Below are positions 55,400-64,000 of a DNA stretch of 64,000 bases, piece by piece. The notes below the pieces were generated by a model. It was not told the DNA's origin, ran no database searches, and worked only from the letters and a program-made list of their open reading frames with translations. This stretch comes from an uncultured Pedobacter sp. (GTDB taxonomy: Bacteria; Bacteroidota; Bacteroidia; Sphingobacteriales; Sphingobacteriaceae). The translations under genes and the position numbers were made by a program. The DNA lies in NCBI RefSeq assembly GCF_913776295.1, contig NZ_CAJYOJ010000043.1, forward strand, positions 1 through 64,000, written 5' to 3'. Each line of letters opens with the position of its first letter. The first letter of the stretch is position 1.

Positions 55400-55750
55400 A
55401 TGGATTTTTCAAAAGCAGATAACAAAGTTGCCCGAAAATTATTCGAAGTCGCTTTACAACGGGAACTAAAAAAGGAAATGCAGCTATTCTCCGAAATTTT
55501 AGACCAATGGAAAACACAACAGCCTGAAGACAACAGAGACGATTATTATAAAATTTTTACTGCTGTAAAAGATTTCGACAAGCACATCGCCAGAAGGTAC
55601 GATGGACTTAGAAATTCATGGTTTTTAGGCACTATAACTGCGCTGCTTGTAGAAAAAATCATCACGGCAGATGACTTGGGAGATTTTTCAGAAGAGGCAA
55701 AAGGTGAAATATCAAAGAGCCTCAAATTCAGAGAAGTTAATCAATTATAA
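55400..55750 (+). CDS. Small helical protein of unknown function
   Basis: A 116-residue mostly helical cytoplasmic protein starting MDFSKADNKVARKLFEVALQRELKKEMQLFSEILDQWK. Charged residues are spread evenly, and the ending GDFSEEAKGEISKSLKFREV has no recognisable motif. A start at ATG 55391 three codons earlier is possible. It is divergent from the small acidic gene; both may be paired but nothing in the sequence proves it. I do not recognise it. The 190 bases after it, before the MBL gene, contain nothing supported. Confidence 0.6.
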   Translation: MDFSKADNKVARKLFEVALQRELKKEMQLFSEILDQWKTQQPEDNRDDYYKIFTAVKDFDKHIARRYDGLRNSWFLGTITALLVEKIITADDLGDFSEEAKGEISKSLKFREVNQL

Positions 55751-55942
55751 ATAATTTCAAATCCAGGAAAGGCAGAGTGCCCTGATTTTACGTTGTAAAG
55801 AAATTATGATTAATTTAGTATGCACTACGGCTTTTCTCCGCAACCTCTGTGCTAATGAAATTAAAAAATTACGCATGATTGTTTAAAAATCTCATCATTT
55901 GTACTACTTTACGGCTAAAGATTTTACGCGATAGATAAGAAG

Positions 55943-57325
55943 ATGAAGTTAACGTTTTGGGGAGCAGCGCAACAGGTAACCGGTAGTATGCACCTGCTCG
56001 AAATCGAGCATTATAAAATACTGATAGATTGTGGATTAGATTATGAGAAAGAAACCTATCAGGAAGAAAACCAACAATTCCCCTTTGATCCGGCCATTAT
56101 AAACCTGGTCATTCTAACCCATGCCCACATCGATCATTCTGGTAATTTACCAACATTGGTTAGAATGGGCTTTGAGGGCCAGGTACTTTGTACACCACCA
56201 ACTGCCGATCTTACCTCGATATTATTATTCGATTCCGTTGAACTTTTTTTAAGAAAGGCAGGCCGAAAACCCAGAACTAAACGTGGCAACTTCAGCGGAC
56301 CAAAACCGCTTTACCTGCATAAACATGTGATGGATACCATCGATCGTTTTGTAACCATTGCTTTTAACAAACCTTTTAAAATTAATGGCGATATTAGCTT
56401 AACGTTTGTGCCTGTTGGCCACTTACTGGGTGCTGCAGCAGCTGTTTTAACGATCAACGATCATGGCGTAGAAAAGAAAATTGCTTTTACAGGTGATATC
56501 GGTAGAGAGAACTACCCGGTGTTGGTTAATCCGGAGCCTTTGCCAGAGGTAGACTATGTAGTAAGCGAAGCCACCTACGGAGGCAGAATGCACACTAAAG
56601 ACCAAACACTCGAAGAACGCCTGGTTCAGGAAATTACCGAAGCCTGTATCAAAAGTCCTGGCCGATTGATTATTCCGGCATTTAGTATTGGCCGTACACA
56701 ATCGCTGGTATTTGCCTTAAACCAGATATTTACCAAAAAACTCTTACCGCCGATTCAGATTTTTGTAGATAGTCCGATGGCGATTCAGGCTACGGAGGTT
56801 TATCGTAAACACCATAACCTGGTGAACCAGGAGGCGAAAGATTTTTACCAAACGATGGGTGATGAGTTCGAGTTTGAGCACCTGGCCTACGTTCAAACCA
56901 TGAAAGAAAGTAAAGATGTTTCCAATTATTTCGATCCCTGCATCATTATTTCTTCAGCAGGCATGCTGGAAGGTGGAAGAATTCAGGATCACTTATATTA
57001 CAACATTCAGAACTATTATTGCACCATTCTTTTTATTGGTTACTGCGCAAAAGGAACGCTTGGATATAAGTTATTAAGTGGAGCACCCATCGTGCGTATT
57101 AAAGACCGCGAAATGATGGTTTACGCTACTATCCGCCAAACAGATTTATTGAGTGGACATGGGGATCATAACGATCTAATAAAAACAATTAAACAAACAG
57201 GCCAACCCAAAAAGGTGTTTCTGGTTCACGGGGAAGATAAAAGCCTGCAAAGTTTATCGTTGGCCTTACATGAAGATGGTTTTAACGTGGTGATACCTGA
57301 GAGGGGAGAAGCGTTTGAACTTTAA
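55943..57325 (+). CDS. Beta-CASP metallo-beta-lactamase-fold RNA-processing-type hydrolase
   Basis: A 460-residue cytoplasmic enzyme with the MBL metal motif HAHIDH (His60, His62, Asp64, His65) and further ligands in VGHLLGAAA and GDIGRENYPV. A beta-CASP domain (VSEATYGGRMHTKDQTLEERL, PAFSIGRTQSLVFALNQIF, DSPMAIQATEVYRKH) and the C-terminal RMMBL-type region (LSGHGDHNDLIKTIKQTGQPKKVFLVHGE) follow. The layout is that of CPSF73/Ysh1-like nucleases, so endo- or exonucleolytic RNA cleavage is the inferred role. It is a single-gene unit followed by a repeat-rich stretch. Confidence 0.92.
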   Translation: MKLTFWGAAQQVTGSMHLLEIEHYKILIDCGLDYEKETYQEENQQFPFDPAIINLVILTHAHIDHSGNLPTLVRMGFEGQVLCTPPTADLTSILLFDSVELFLRKAGRKPRTKRGNFSGPKPLYLHKHVMDTIDRFVTIAFNKPFKINGDISLTFVPVGHLLGAAAAVLTINDHGVEKKIAFTGDIGRENYPVLVNPEPLPEVDYVVSEATYGGRMHTKDQTLEERLVQEITEACIKSPGRLIIPAFSIGRTQSLVFALNQIFTKKLLPPIQIFVDSPMAIQATEVYRKHHNLVNQEAKDFYQTMGDEFEFEHLAYVQTMKESKDVSNYFDPCIIISSAGMLEGGRIQDHLYYNIQNYYCTILFIGYCAKGTLGYKLLSGAPIVRIKDREMMVYATIRQTDLLSGHGDHNDLIKTIKQTGQPKKVFLVHGEDKSLQSLSLALHEDGFNVVIPERGEAFEL

Positions 57326-57335
57326 TACTACGCTG

Positions 57336-57566
57336 TCATGCTGAGGGGATCATTTATATTATAAAAATCAATCTGAGTACCAAGAATTTTAATAGATAAT
57401 ATTCCTATAGTAATCGTCATTCCCAACTTGATTGGGAACGATGAAGTTCTCATGAATGCCGCTATATACAAGCGCCTTAAGATTCCCGCATGTGCGAGAA
57501 TGACGACCACACTATTGGATTTTATCAATGATAGCACAGCGAAAAATTATTCCTCAGAATGACAAT
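57336..57566. repeat. Cluster of short intergenic palindromes
   Basis: Four GTCAT/AATGAC-type units occur in about 230 bases: GTCATGCTGAGG near 57340, GTCATTCCCAACTTGATTGGGAA near 57417 (inner palindrome TTCCCAA/TTGGGAA), TTCCCGCATGTGCGAGAATGAC near 57482-57503, and CCTCAGAATGAC near 57550. They lie between the ends of the MBL and proA genes. Their form matches REP-like dispersed elements. Confidence 0.65.
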
Positions 57567-57610
57567 ATTGCTATGGATTGCAAACATCATCATCCCTCTT
57601 ACATCTTCCA

Positions 57611-58858
57611 TCACTTCCTCACTTGTCCATTACCTCTTACTACCCACTTATAACTGGTTAGTTCCTCTAACCCCATTGGCCCGCGCGCATGAAGTTTTTG
57701 AGTGCTGATCCCGATTTCGGCACCAAGGCCAAACTGTGCACCATCGGTAAAACCTGTAGACGCATTGGCATATACCGCAGCAGCATCTGCTTCATTTAAA
57801 AACCGCGCAATAGTATTAGCATCTTCAGCAATAATGGCCTCACTATGTTTAGAGCTGTAAGCCGCAATGTGGTTCAATGCTTCATCCAAATCCGCTACTA
57901 CTTTAACAGCCAGTTTTAACGATAAAAATTCTGTTCCGAAATGTTCAGGCTTAGCTTTACTTAATAAATTTTTTGGATAGGAAGACTTTAATACTTCATA
58001 GCTTTTTTCATCTGCGAATAATGCTACATTTCCATTTGCCAGCGGAAATAAAAGTGCGGGCAGATCATTCAATCTATTTTCGCTAATCAATACACAGTCT
58101 AATGAGTTACAAACGCTTACCCGCCTGGTTTTAGCATTAAAAATAATCGCTTTGCCTTTCTCTAAATCACCTGTTTCGTCAAAATAAGTATGTACTATTC
58201 CTGCTCCGGTTTCAATAACCGGGATTTTACTGTTTTCGCGAACATAATTAATCAATGACTGGCTTCCCCTCGGAATTAAGACATCTACAAAACCCCGCGC
58301 ATTTAACAGGGCTTCAGTTGCAGCCCTTTCTGCTGGCAATAAAGTCAAAACATCACGATTGATTTGATGTCTATCCAATACCTCATGTATTACCTTTGCA
58401 ATGGCTATATTAGAAAATTCAGCGTCGCTACCACCTTTGAGCAGTGCAACATTTCCGGTTTTAAAACATAGCGAAAATACATCAGCAGTAACATTTGGGC
58501 GGGCTTCATAAACGACACCTACTACACCGAGTGGCACACTAACTTTTTGTATATGCAGCTGGTTATCCAATATTTTATCAGAGAGAATTTTACCCAAAGG
58601 GCTGTTTAAGCTTGCCACATTTCTAAGATCGTTGGCAATATCAGCAATACGTGCTGCACTTAATTTTAGCCTGTCATATTTAGGGTCTTCGATGGCCATT
58701 TTAGCTATATCCTTAGCGTTTTCAGTAAGAATTTCGTCTGCATTGGCTATTAAAGCCTCTGCAAGATCCTCTAAAACAGCATCTGTTTTTTCTTTCCCCA
58801 GGCTAATTAAGGTACAACTTGCCTGTTTGGCCTCTTCGAAGTATTGTTTGTAATCCAT
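57611..58858 (-). CDS. proA: Glutamate-5-semialdehyde dehydrogenase (gamma-glutamyl phosphate reductase)
   Basis: A 415-residue cytoplasmic enzyme that reduces gamma-glutamyl phosphate to glutamate semialdehyde in proline synthesis. It has the aldehyde dehydrogenase fold, with [23 protein letters not shown] (about 108-130), [37 protein letters not shown], and the catalytic Cys250 in [12 protein letters not shown]. The C-terminal end [20 protein letters not shown] is typical. The ATG at 58858 starts the conserved part; upstream codons are Lys-rich and unlikely. It is read after proB with a 111-base gap holding an inverted repeat, so the two may be one transcript. Confidence 0.96.
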   Translation of the reverse strand: MDYKQYFEEAKQASCTLISLGKEKTDAVLEDLAEALIANADEILTENAKDIAKMAIEDPKYDRLKLSAARIADIANDLRNVASLNSPLGKILSDKILDNQLHIQKVSVPLGVVGVVYEARPNVTADVFSLCFKTGNVALLKGGSDAEFSNIAIAKVIHEVLDRHQINRDVLTLLPAERAATEALLNARGFVDVLIPRGSQSLINYVRENSKIPVIETGAGIVHTYFDETGDLEKGKAIIFNAKTRRVSVCNSLDCVLISENRLNDLPALLFPLANGNVALFADEKSYEVLKSSYPKNLLSKAKPEHFGTEFLSLKLAVKVVADLDEALNHIAAYSSKHSEAIIAEDANTIARFLNEADAAAVYANASTGFTDGAQFGLGAEIGISTQKLHARGPMGLEELTSYKWVVRGNGQVRK

Positions 58859-58871
58859 TTTTTTCTTTTTT

Positions 58872-58961
58872 ACCACAGAAAGCACCGAGTTTTCACAGAG
58901 AAGAAGAGAGATTTATCAAATCTGTGCCACGCTGTGATTTTTCCTCTGTGGGCTCTGTGGT
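58872..58961. repeat. ACCACAGA/TCTGTGGT inverted repeat between proB and proA
   Basis: The 8-bp arms ACCACAGA (58872-58879) and TCTGTGGT (58954-58961) enclose further CACAGAG and CTCTGTG units. The motif is typical of short intergenic repeats. Whether it modulates proA expression is not shown. Confidence 0.5.
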
Positions 58962-58969
58962 TAACCTAA

Positions 58970-60049
58970 CTAAATAGCTGAATAAAAATAATCGTAATGC
59001 ACCAAGGCTTTCTGTTTCTTTTGCCCTATTCTCTCTCTTGCCTTGTCAGATCCGTATTCTGCAATCCCCAATCCGATCAGATTATGCTGCTCATCGATAA
59101 TCTTAATAATATCGCCTTTTAAAAAGTCTGTCTGTATTTCAATAATTCCTATGGGCAATAAACTGGTTGCTTTGCCTGATGTCAATACCATTTTTGCTCC
59201 ATCATTTAATTTCACCACGCCAGTTGCGGCAGTTTCAGAATGGGCAATCCATTTTTTCTTACCAGATTTGCTTTTCTCCGGAACAAATCGAGTGTGTACC
59301 AACTCATTGTTTAATAGCAAAGTCAGCACCTCATCTTTTGTTCCATTGGCAATATGGACCGCTATGCCTAGTTTAGCCACTTTTTGTGCCATTGTCGATT
59401 TGGTAATCATTCCACCCCGGCCAAACTGCGATTTACCTGTCTGAATAAAAGAAGCCAGATTAGCAACCGAACCATTAATTTCCTCAATAACAGCTGAGCC
59501 CTCAACTTTCGGATCGCCATTATAAATGCCGTTCACATTTGACAAAATAATTAATGCATCGGCATTTAACATAGAGGCAATCAGTCCGGCCAGTTCATCG
59601 TTATCGGTAAACATCAGCTCAGTAACCGATACCACATCATTTTCGTTCACTACAGGTATTACATCGTTCTGCAACAAAATCTGCAGGCAGTTTTTCATGT
59701 TCAGGTAATGGGCTCGGTCGCGGAAATCTTCCTTGGTAACCAAAACCTGCGCACACTGTATGTGGTGCGTGGCAAAGAAATTAGCATAGATATTGATCAG
59801 TTTCACCTGGCCAATGGCGGCCAATAGTTGCCTGGTAGTTACGGCATCTTGTTTTTCGGATACTTTGATTAAACTTCTGCCTGATGCTACCGCACCTGAA
59901 GACACTAAAATTACTTCAATGCCCTGCTTTTTAACATCTGCCAGTTGATTTACGAGGTGATTAATCCGCGCTTCATCAGGCAAACCATTCGCCTGCGTAA
60001 TAACATTCGAACCAACTTTAACGACGATCTTCTTGTACCCTAATTTCAT
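58970..60049 (-). CDS. proB: Glutamate 5-kinase
   Basis: A 359-residue enzyme that phosphorylates L-glutamate with ATP, the first step in proline synthesis. The amino acid kinase domain (about 1-250) shows KIVVKVGSNVIT, VSSGAVASGRSLI, the glutamate-binding segment VNENDVVSVTELMFTDNDELAGLIA, and the P-loop-like GRGGMITKSTMAQKVAKLG. A C-terminal PUA domain (about 270-359) contains GAKMVLTSGKATSLLPIGI and GDIIKIIDEQHNLIGLGIAEYGSDKAR. Length and order are normal. It precedes proA on the same strand. Confidence 0.96.
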   Translation of the reverse strand: MKLGYKKIVVKVGSNVITQANGLPDEARINHLVNQLADVKKQGIEVILVSSGAVASGRSLIKVSEKQDAVTTRQLLAAIGQVKLINIYANFFATHHIQCAQVLVTKEDFRDRAHYLNMKNCLQILLQNDVIPVVNENDVVSVTELMFTDNDELAGLIASMLNADALIILSNVNGIYNGDPKVEGSAVIEEINGSVANLASFIQTGKSQFGRGGMITKSTMAQKVAKLGIAVHIANGTKDEVLTLLLNNELVHTRFVPEKSKSGKKKWIAHSETAATGVVKLNDGAKMVLTSGKATSLLPIGIIEIQTDFLKGDIIKIIDEQHNLIGLGIAEYGSDKARERIGQKKQKALVHYDYFYSAI

Positions 60050-60276
60050 TATTATTTTAAAGCAATTTGATGTGGCAATTTAACATCAATTTTTCTAATT
60101 CGGATGATCATCTATAGGCTTGATGGATTTTTACGAAAATGATAATCGGGTTTTGCGTTTAGCGCTAAGCGTTTGGGGCTGATTAACCGAATAACCAGTT
60201 ACCCACTAATAAACTAATGACTATTGAACTAATAAACTATTTCATTAAATTGCAATTGATCCTAAATCAAACCGCT

Positions 60277-62427
60277 ATGAAACGTATCTTACCCGGCCTG
60301 ATATTGCTTAGTGCAATTATGGCCTGTAATCACCCTCAAAAGAAAGAAATGAAAGCAATAAAGTGGCCTGATGCCAAAGCCCCGGTAGCAGAAATTATTC
60401 CGCACAAAAGAGTTATACATGGAGATACCGTGGTAGATAACTACTATTGGATGATCGATTATTTTAAAAAAGGTCCGGACAGTACCAAAGTTGTGAATTA
60501 CCTGAAAGCAGAAAACGCTTACCTGGATACCATGATGAAAAGTACCGAAAAGTTTCAGTCCGATCTGTTTAAGGAAATGAAAGGCCGGATTAAAGAAAAA
60601 GATGAATCGGTGCCGGTTTTCAGAAATGGCTACTATTACTATTCGCGTACAGAAGACGGGCAGCAATATTTTAAATATTGCCGTAAAAAAGGAAGTTTAT
60701 CGGCTACAGAAGAAATTTTGCTGGATGTAGATCAACTGGCAAAAGGCCATTCCTATTACAGCGCTACCGGATTTAGTGTGAGTCCTGATAATAAACTTTT
60801 AGCTTTTGGAGTCGATCGGGTTTCGCGCAGGCAGTATACCATTAACATTAAAAATTTAGAAACCGGAGAACTTTTAAAAGATGCCATTACCAATACGGAA
60901 GGTGGAGTGGCCTGGGCCAATGATAATAAAACGTTCTTTTATACTTCTAAAAATCCGGTTACCCTGTTGAGTGAAAAAATAAAAAAACACGTACTCGGTA
61001 CAGACGCCAAAACCGATGCAGTGGTTTACGATGAGAAAGATAATACCAACTATATTGGGGTAGGCAAATCGAAAAATGGCAGATATATCTTCATTGCTTC
61101 ACAGGGAACGCTAACTGCTGAATACAAAATGATTGATGCCGACCACCCTGAAAGCCCCTTTAAAGTGTTTGCGGCCCGCTCGAAAGATGTGCTATATGAT
61201 GTAATGCCGGTTGACGATAAGTTTTTGATCTTAACCAACTGGAATGCTAAAAATTTCCGCCTGATGGAATGTCCACTGGATAAAACGGAAAAAGAAAACT
61301 GGAAAGAAGTGATTCCGCACCGTGCAGACGTTTTACTGGAAAGTGTTGAAGAATTTAAAGATTTTACTGTTCTATCTGAACGTAAAAACGGATTAACCGA
61401 ATTACGTGTACTAAAAAAAGATAAAAGTGATTATTACATCAAATTTGAGGAACCTGTGTATGATGCCGGCGTTGGTGCAAATCCAGAGTACAACAGCACT
61501 ACCTTGCGTTATAACTATACTTCATTAACCACACCCAATTCGGTTTACGATTACGATCTCAATAAAAAAGATCAGAAACTCATGAAACAACAAGAGGTTT
61601 TGGGGGGCTATAATCCAAAAGATTATGTTACTGAACGTGTTTTTGCAACCGCTAAAGATGGCACCAAAGTACCAATTGCTTTGGTTTATAAAAAGGGCTT
61701 CGAAAAGAATGGCGAATCGCCATTGTTGCTTTATGGTTATGGTTCTTATGGTTCAAACTCGGATGTATATTTCTCTTCACCGCGCTTAAGCCTGTTGGAT
61801 CGAGGCTTTGTTTTTGCCATCGCCAATATTCGGGGTGGACAGGAGATGGGCCGCCAATGGTATGAAGATGGAAAACTGATGAAAAAGAAAAATACCTTTA
61901 CTGATTTTATTGCAGCAGGCGAGTATTTGATTGAACAAAAATATACCTCAAAAGGCCATTTATATGGCCATGGCGGCAGTGCGGGTGGTTTATTAATGGG
62001 TGCCGTAGCCAACATGGCCCCAAATTTATGGAACGGTCTGATCGCCGATGTTCCTTTTGTTGATGTTGTTAATACCATGTTGGATGAAAGCATTCCGCTT
62101 ACCACAAATGAATTTGACGAATGGGGCAATCCGAAACAAAAAGCAGCTTACGACTATATGAAAAGCTATTCTCCTTATGAGAATATCGAGAAAAAAGCTT
62201 ACCCGAATATGTTAGTTACTACAGGCTTACATGATAGCCAGGTGCAGTATTTTGAACCTGCAAAATGGGTAGCTAAACTAAGGGCAACGAAAACCGACAA
62301 AAATGTTTTGTTGCTCAAAACCAACATGGAATTTGGTCACGGTGGGGCATCGGGCCGGTTTGACTATCTGAAAGATGTGGCATTGCGCTGGGCATTTTTG
62401 TTCTCTTTGGAAGGGATAACGAAATAA
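60277..62427 (+). CDS. Prolyl oligopeptidase (S9A, PtrB-like), lipoprotein
   Basis: A 716-residue lipoprotein; the ATG at 60277 gives a signal with lipobox IMAC (Cys17), and the longer upstream frame lacks a signal. The N-terminal seven-bladed propeller (about 70-430) includes PVAEIIPHKRVIHGDTVVDNYYWM and FSVSPDNKLLAFGVD. The catalytic alpha/beta-hydrolase domain carries GHGGSAGG (Ser568), GLHDSQVQ (Asp653) and FGHGG (His688), and the oxyanion strand LLYGYGSYG. S9A enzymes cleave short peptides, often after Pro or basic residues. The lipid anchor places it in the periplasm or on the outer membrane. Confidence 0.93.
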   Translation: MKRILPGLILLSAIMACNHPQKKEMKAIKWPDAKAPVAEIIPHKRVIHGDTVVDNYYWMIDYFKKGPDSTKVVNYLKAENAYLDTMMKSTEKFQSDLFKEMKGRIKEKDESVPVFRNGYYYYSRTEDGQQYFKYCRKKGSLSATEEILLDVDQLAKGHSYYSATGFSVSPDNKLLAFGVDRVSRRQYTINIKNLETGELLKDAITNTEGGVAWANDNKTFFYTSKNPVTLLSEKIKKHVLGTDAKTDAVVYDEKDNTNYIGVGKSKNGRYIFIASQGTLTAEYKMIDADHPESPFKVFAARSKDVLYDVMPVDDKFLILTNWNAKNFRLMECPLDKTEKENWKEVIPHRADVLLESVEEFKDFTVLSERKNGLTELRVLKKDKSDYYIKFEEPVYDAGVGANPEYNSTTLRYNYTSLTTPNSVYDYDLNKKDQKLMKQQEVLGGYNPKDYVTERVFATAKDGTKVPIALVYKKGFEKNGESPLLLYGYGSYGSNSDVYFSSPRLSLLDRGFVFAIANIRGGQEMGRQWYEDGKLMKKKNTFTDFIAAGEYLIEQKYTSKGHLYGHGGSAGGLLMGAVANMAPNLWNGLIADVPFVDVVNTMLDESIPLTTNEFDEWGNPKQKAAYDYMKSYSPYENIEKKAYPNMLVTTGLHDSQVQYFEPAKWVAKLRATKTDKNVLLLKTNMEFGHGGASGRFDYLKDVALRWAFLFSLEGITK

Positions 62428-62444
62428 TTTTTTCCTTATTTTTT

Positions 62445-62507
62445 GTCATTCTGAGCTTGTCGAAGAATATTCTGATGCTGTTTCGGCAGGCTCAACGTGA
62501 CAATCTA
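62445..62507. repeat. Intergenic REP-like repeat
   Basis: GTCATTCTGAGCTTGTCGAAGAA and TTTCGGCAGGCTCAACGTGAC form imperfect inverted arms with GTCA/TGAC ends. The same class of element appears near 50024 and 57336. Confidence 0.65.
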
Positions 62508-62535
62508 TTTTAAACCTTGATATCTTAAAACCAAA

Positions 62536-62988
62536 ATGAACAGCAAACTAAAAACACTTCAGACCATTCATCTTGCATTATGCTCAGGCGTATTACTTTT
62601 TGCAGTGGTAACCATATTTCTGAACCGCGAAGTCATGTTTTTTGATGCCGATCCTAAAACCACTGCGCCTTTTAACCCTATATTTCCGGTTATGGGATTA
62701 ATCACCCTCTCTGCAAGTATCATGTTTTACCGAAATTTGATTGCTAAAATCGATAAAACAGCCGCTGATGATGTCAAAATCAATATGTATCAGAGTGCAT
62801 TTATCATGAGCTCAGCTTTACTGGAAGGCGGAGCACTTTTCAATATTGTTGGCTTCTTTATGACACGTAATTCATTCTTTTTGATATTTGGGGCAGCCAA
62901 TTTTATATTTTTGGTATTGAAACGACCAACAAAAAATAAATTGATTTCCACTTTACAATTGCAACATCCAAATTCGGGGTCTTTATAA
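62536..62988 (+). CDS. Small membrane protein of unknown function
   Basis: A 150-residue inner-membrane protein with about four hydrophobic helices: LALCSGVLLFAVVTIFL (13-30), FPVMGLITLSASIMFY (about 50-65), AFIMSSALLEGGALFNIVGFF (about 90-110) and FFLIFGAANFIFLVL (about 113-128). The pattern with a conserved EGGALFN resembles small Bacteroidota transmembrane proteins without assigned function. It is a single gene directly before the M16 peptidase gene. Confidence 0.72.
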   Translation: MNSKLKTLQTIHLALCSGVLLFAVVTIFLNREVMFFDADPKTTAPFNPIFPVMGLITLSASIMFYRNLIAKIDKTAADDVKINMYQSAFIMSSALLEGGALFNIVGFFMTRNSFFLIFGAANFIFLVLKRPTKNKLISTLQLQHPNSGSL

Positions 62989-63014
62989 GCAATTAGCCTT
63001 ATCTTTGCCCCTCA

Positions 63015-64000
63015 ATGGAATACAATGTTCACACTTTGCCAAATGGCATTCGCTTATTGCACGTACCTGCAGCCTCGGCCATATCTCACGCATGCATTAT
63101 CGTTAATACAGGATCACGCGACGAACCCGAAGGCAAAGCAGGTTTAGCGCACTTTATTGAGCATTTAATTTTTAAGCGTACCGAAAAACGGAGCACCAAC
63201 CAGATTTTAAATCTTTTAGAAAGTGTTGGGGCAGACTTAAACGCCTACACCACAAAAGAATATACCTGCGTACACGCTTCTTTTTTAAATCCCTATTTAG
63301 ATAGAACCTTAGATCTTTTCAATGACATACTCTTCCATTCTACTTTTCCTGAAGAGGAAATGGACAAAGAGAAAAGTGTCATTCTGGATGAAATTTCCTC
63401 TTATCTTGATCAACCGGAAGAAGCGATTAATGACGACTTTGAAGATATGCTTTTTGCGGGTCATGCCTTAGGCAATAATATTCTGGGCACAGCCGAATCC
63501 GTTCAGCACTTTACCAGAGCGGATGTAATCAACTTCAGAAAGGCCAACTATCGCACAAATGAAATTGTGGTGGCCGTTTTAGGTAACTATACTTTAAATC
63601 ATATCGTGAAAAAAGGAAGCAGATATTTTGCCGATGTAAAAGAGAATAATCCCGAAAAAGAGAGGATTAAACCAACTATCCATCCTCCAAGCCATACCAC
63701 CATTTACAAACCCATTATGCAGGCACATTGTATTTTGGGCACACAGGCATATTCCACACACCAATCGCAAAAAGTGCCTTTAATGCTGTTGAATAATTAC
63801 TTTGGTGGCAACGGAATGAGTTCGGTATTAAATCTGCAGATCAGGGAGAAATACGGGATTGCCTACACCATCGAATCCAATTTTTCGCCTTTAAGCGATA
63901 CCGGTATTTTTTCCATTTATTTCGGAACAGATAAGGAAAAACAAGCTAAAGCACTGTCTTTAATTTTTAAGGAAATCAAAAAGCTCAGAGATCGTCCGTT
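63015..64000 (+). CDS. M16-family zinc peptidase, C-terminus cut off by window edge
   Basis: The frame opens at ATG 63015 and runs off the right edge; about 328 residues are visible, roughly three quarters of a typical single-unit M16B protein. The inverted zinc motif HFIEH (His46, Glu49, His50) lies in GKAGLAHFIEHLIFKRT. The downstream Glu region includes EEEMDKEKSVILDEISSYLD, and the second-half start includes KPIMQAHCILGTQAYSTHQSQKVPLMLLNNYFGGNGMSSVLNLQIREKYGIAY. No signal peptide is visible, so it is probably cytoplasmic, like YmxG/PqqL-type members. Short peptides are its likely substrates. Confidence 0.92.
   Translation, partial: MEYNVHTLPNGIRLLHVPAASAISHACIIVNTGSRDEPEGKAGLAHFIEHLIFKRTEKRSTNQILNLLESVGADLNAYTTKEYTCVHASFLNPYLDRTLDLFNDILFHSTFPEEEMDKEKSVILDEISSYLDQPEEAINDDFEDMLFAGHALGNNILGTAESVQHFTRADVINFRKANYRTNEIVVAVLGNYTLNHIVKKGSRYFADVKENNPEKERIKPTIHPPSHTTIYKPIMQAHCILGTQAYSTHQSQKVPLMLLNNYFGGNGMSSVLNLQIREKYGIAYTIESNFSPLSDTGIFSIYFGTDKEKQAKALSLIFKEIKKLRDRP

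Overview
The window comes from a Bacteroidota genome, most likely a Pedobacter-like member of the Sphingobacteriaceae. The evidence is five SusC/SusD outer-membrane pairs, a gldH gliding-motility lipoprotein gene linked to ricT and holB, promoters of the Bacteroidota type (TTG ... TAnnTTTG) rather than sigma70 type, weak Shine-Dalgarno signals, and palindromic intergenic repeats. The species assignment is inference from these protein families; no search was run.

Layout. 1-3000: a truncated GIN-domain protein, an AraC C-terminal fragment, an S41 peptidase, and a tRNA-Arg(CCT) gene whose 5' half is duplicated around a small GIY-YIG nuclease gene. 3.2-7.5 kb: housekeeping genes (SDR oxidoreductase, metG, LD-carboxypeptidase, DoxX). 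7.5-36.3 kb: one unidirectional (minus) block of five susC-susD operons, with an accessory lipoprotein gene after the first susD and an M14 metallocarboxypeptidase gene between pairs 4 and 5. No glycoside hydrolase, sulfatase, ECF sigma/anti-sigma or hybrid two-component gene accompanies them, so peptide-like or small-molecule substrates are as plausible as glycans. 36.5-48.4 kb: murF; holB-ricT-gldH; ruvX; an O-methyltransferase; two paralogous glucosaminidase/LysM proteins; a carboxypeptidase-regulatory-domain protein that overlaps a small membrane protein with a HExxH motif; a DUF3078 protein; and a divergent siderophore-interacting protein/AraC pair. 48.6-64 kb: ffh, the ComM/YifB ATPase, small secreted proteins, a Crp/Fnr regulator, an Hsp31-like DJ-1 protein, a beta-CASP metallo-beta-lactamase, proB-proA, an S9 prolyl oligopeptidase and the start of an M16 peptidase.

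The genes fit a free-living heterotroph that imports oligomers through TonB-dependent SusCD complexes and degrades peptides with S41, M14, S9 and M16 peptidases. The most unusual locus is at 2591-2990. There a GIY-YIG nuclease ORF takes its start codon from the T-arm of a 5' tRNA-Arg remnant and its stop codon from the acceptor/D-arm junction of the intact tRNA. This is the arrangement expected of a tRNA-targeting homing-type element that rebuilds its target.
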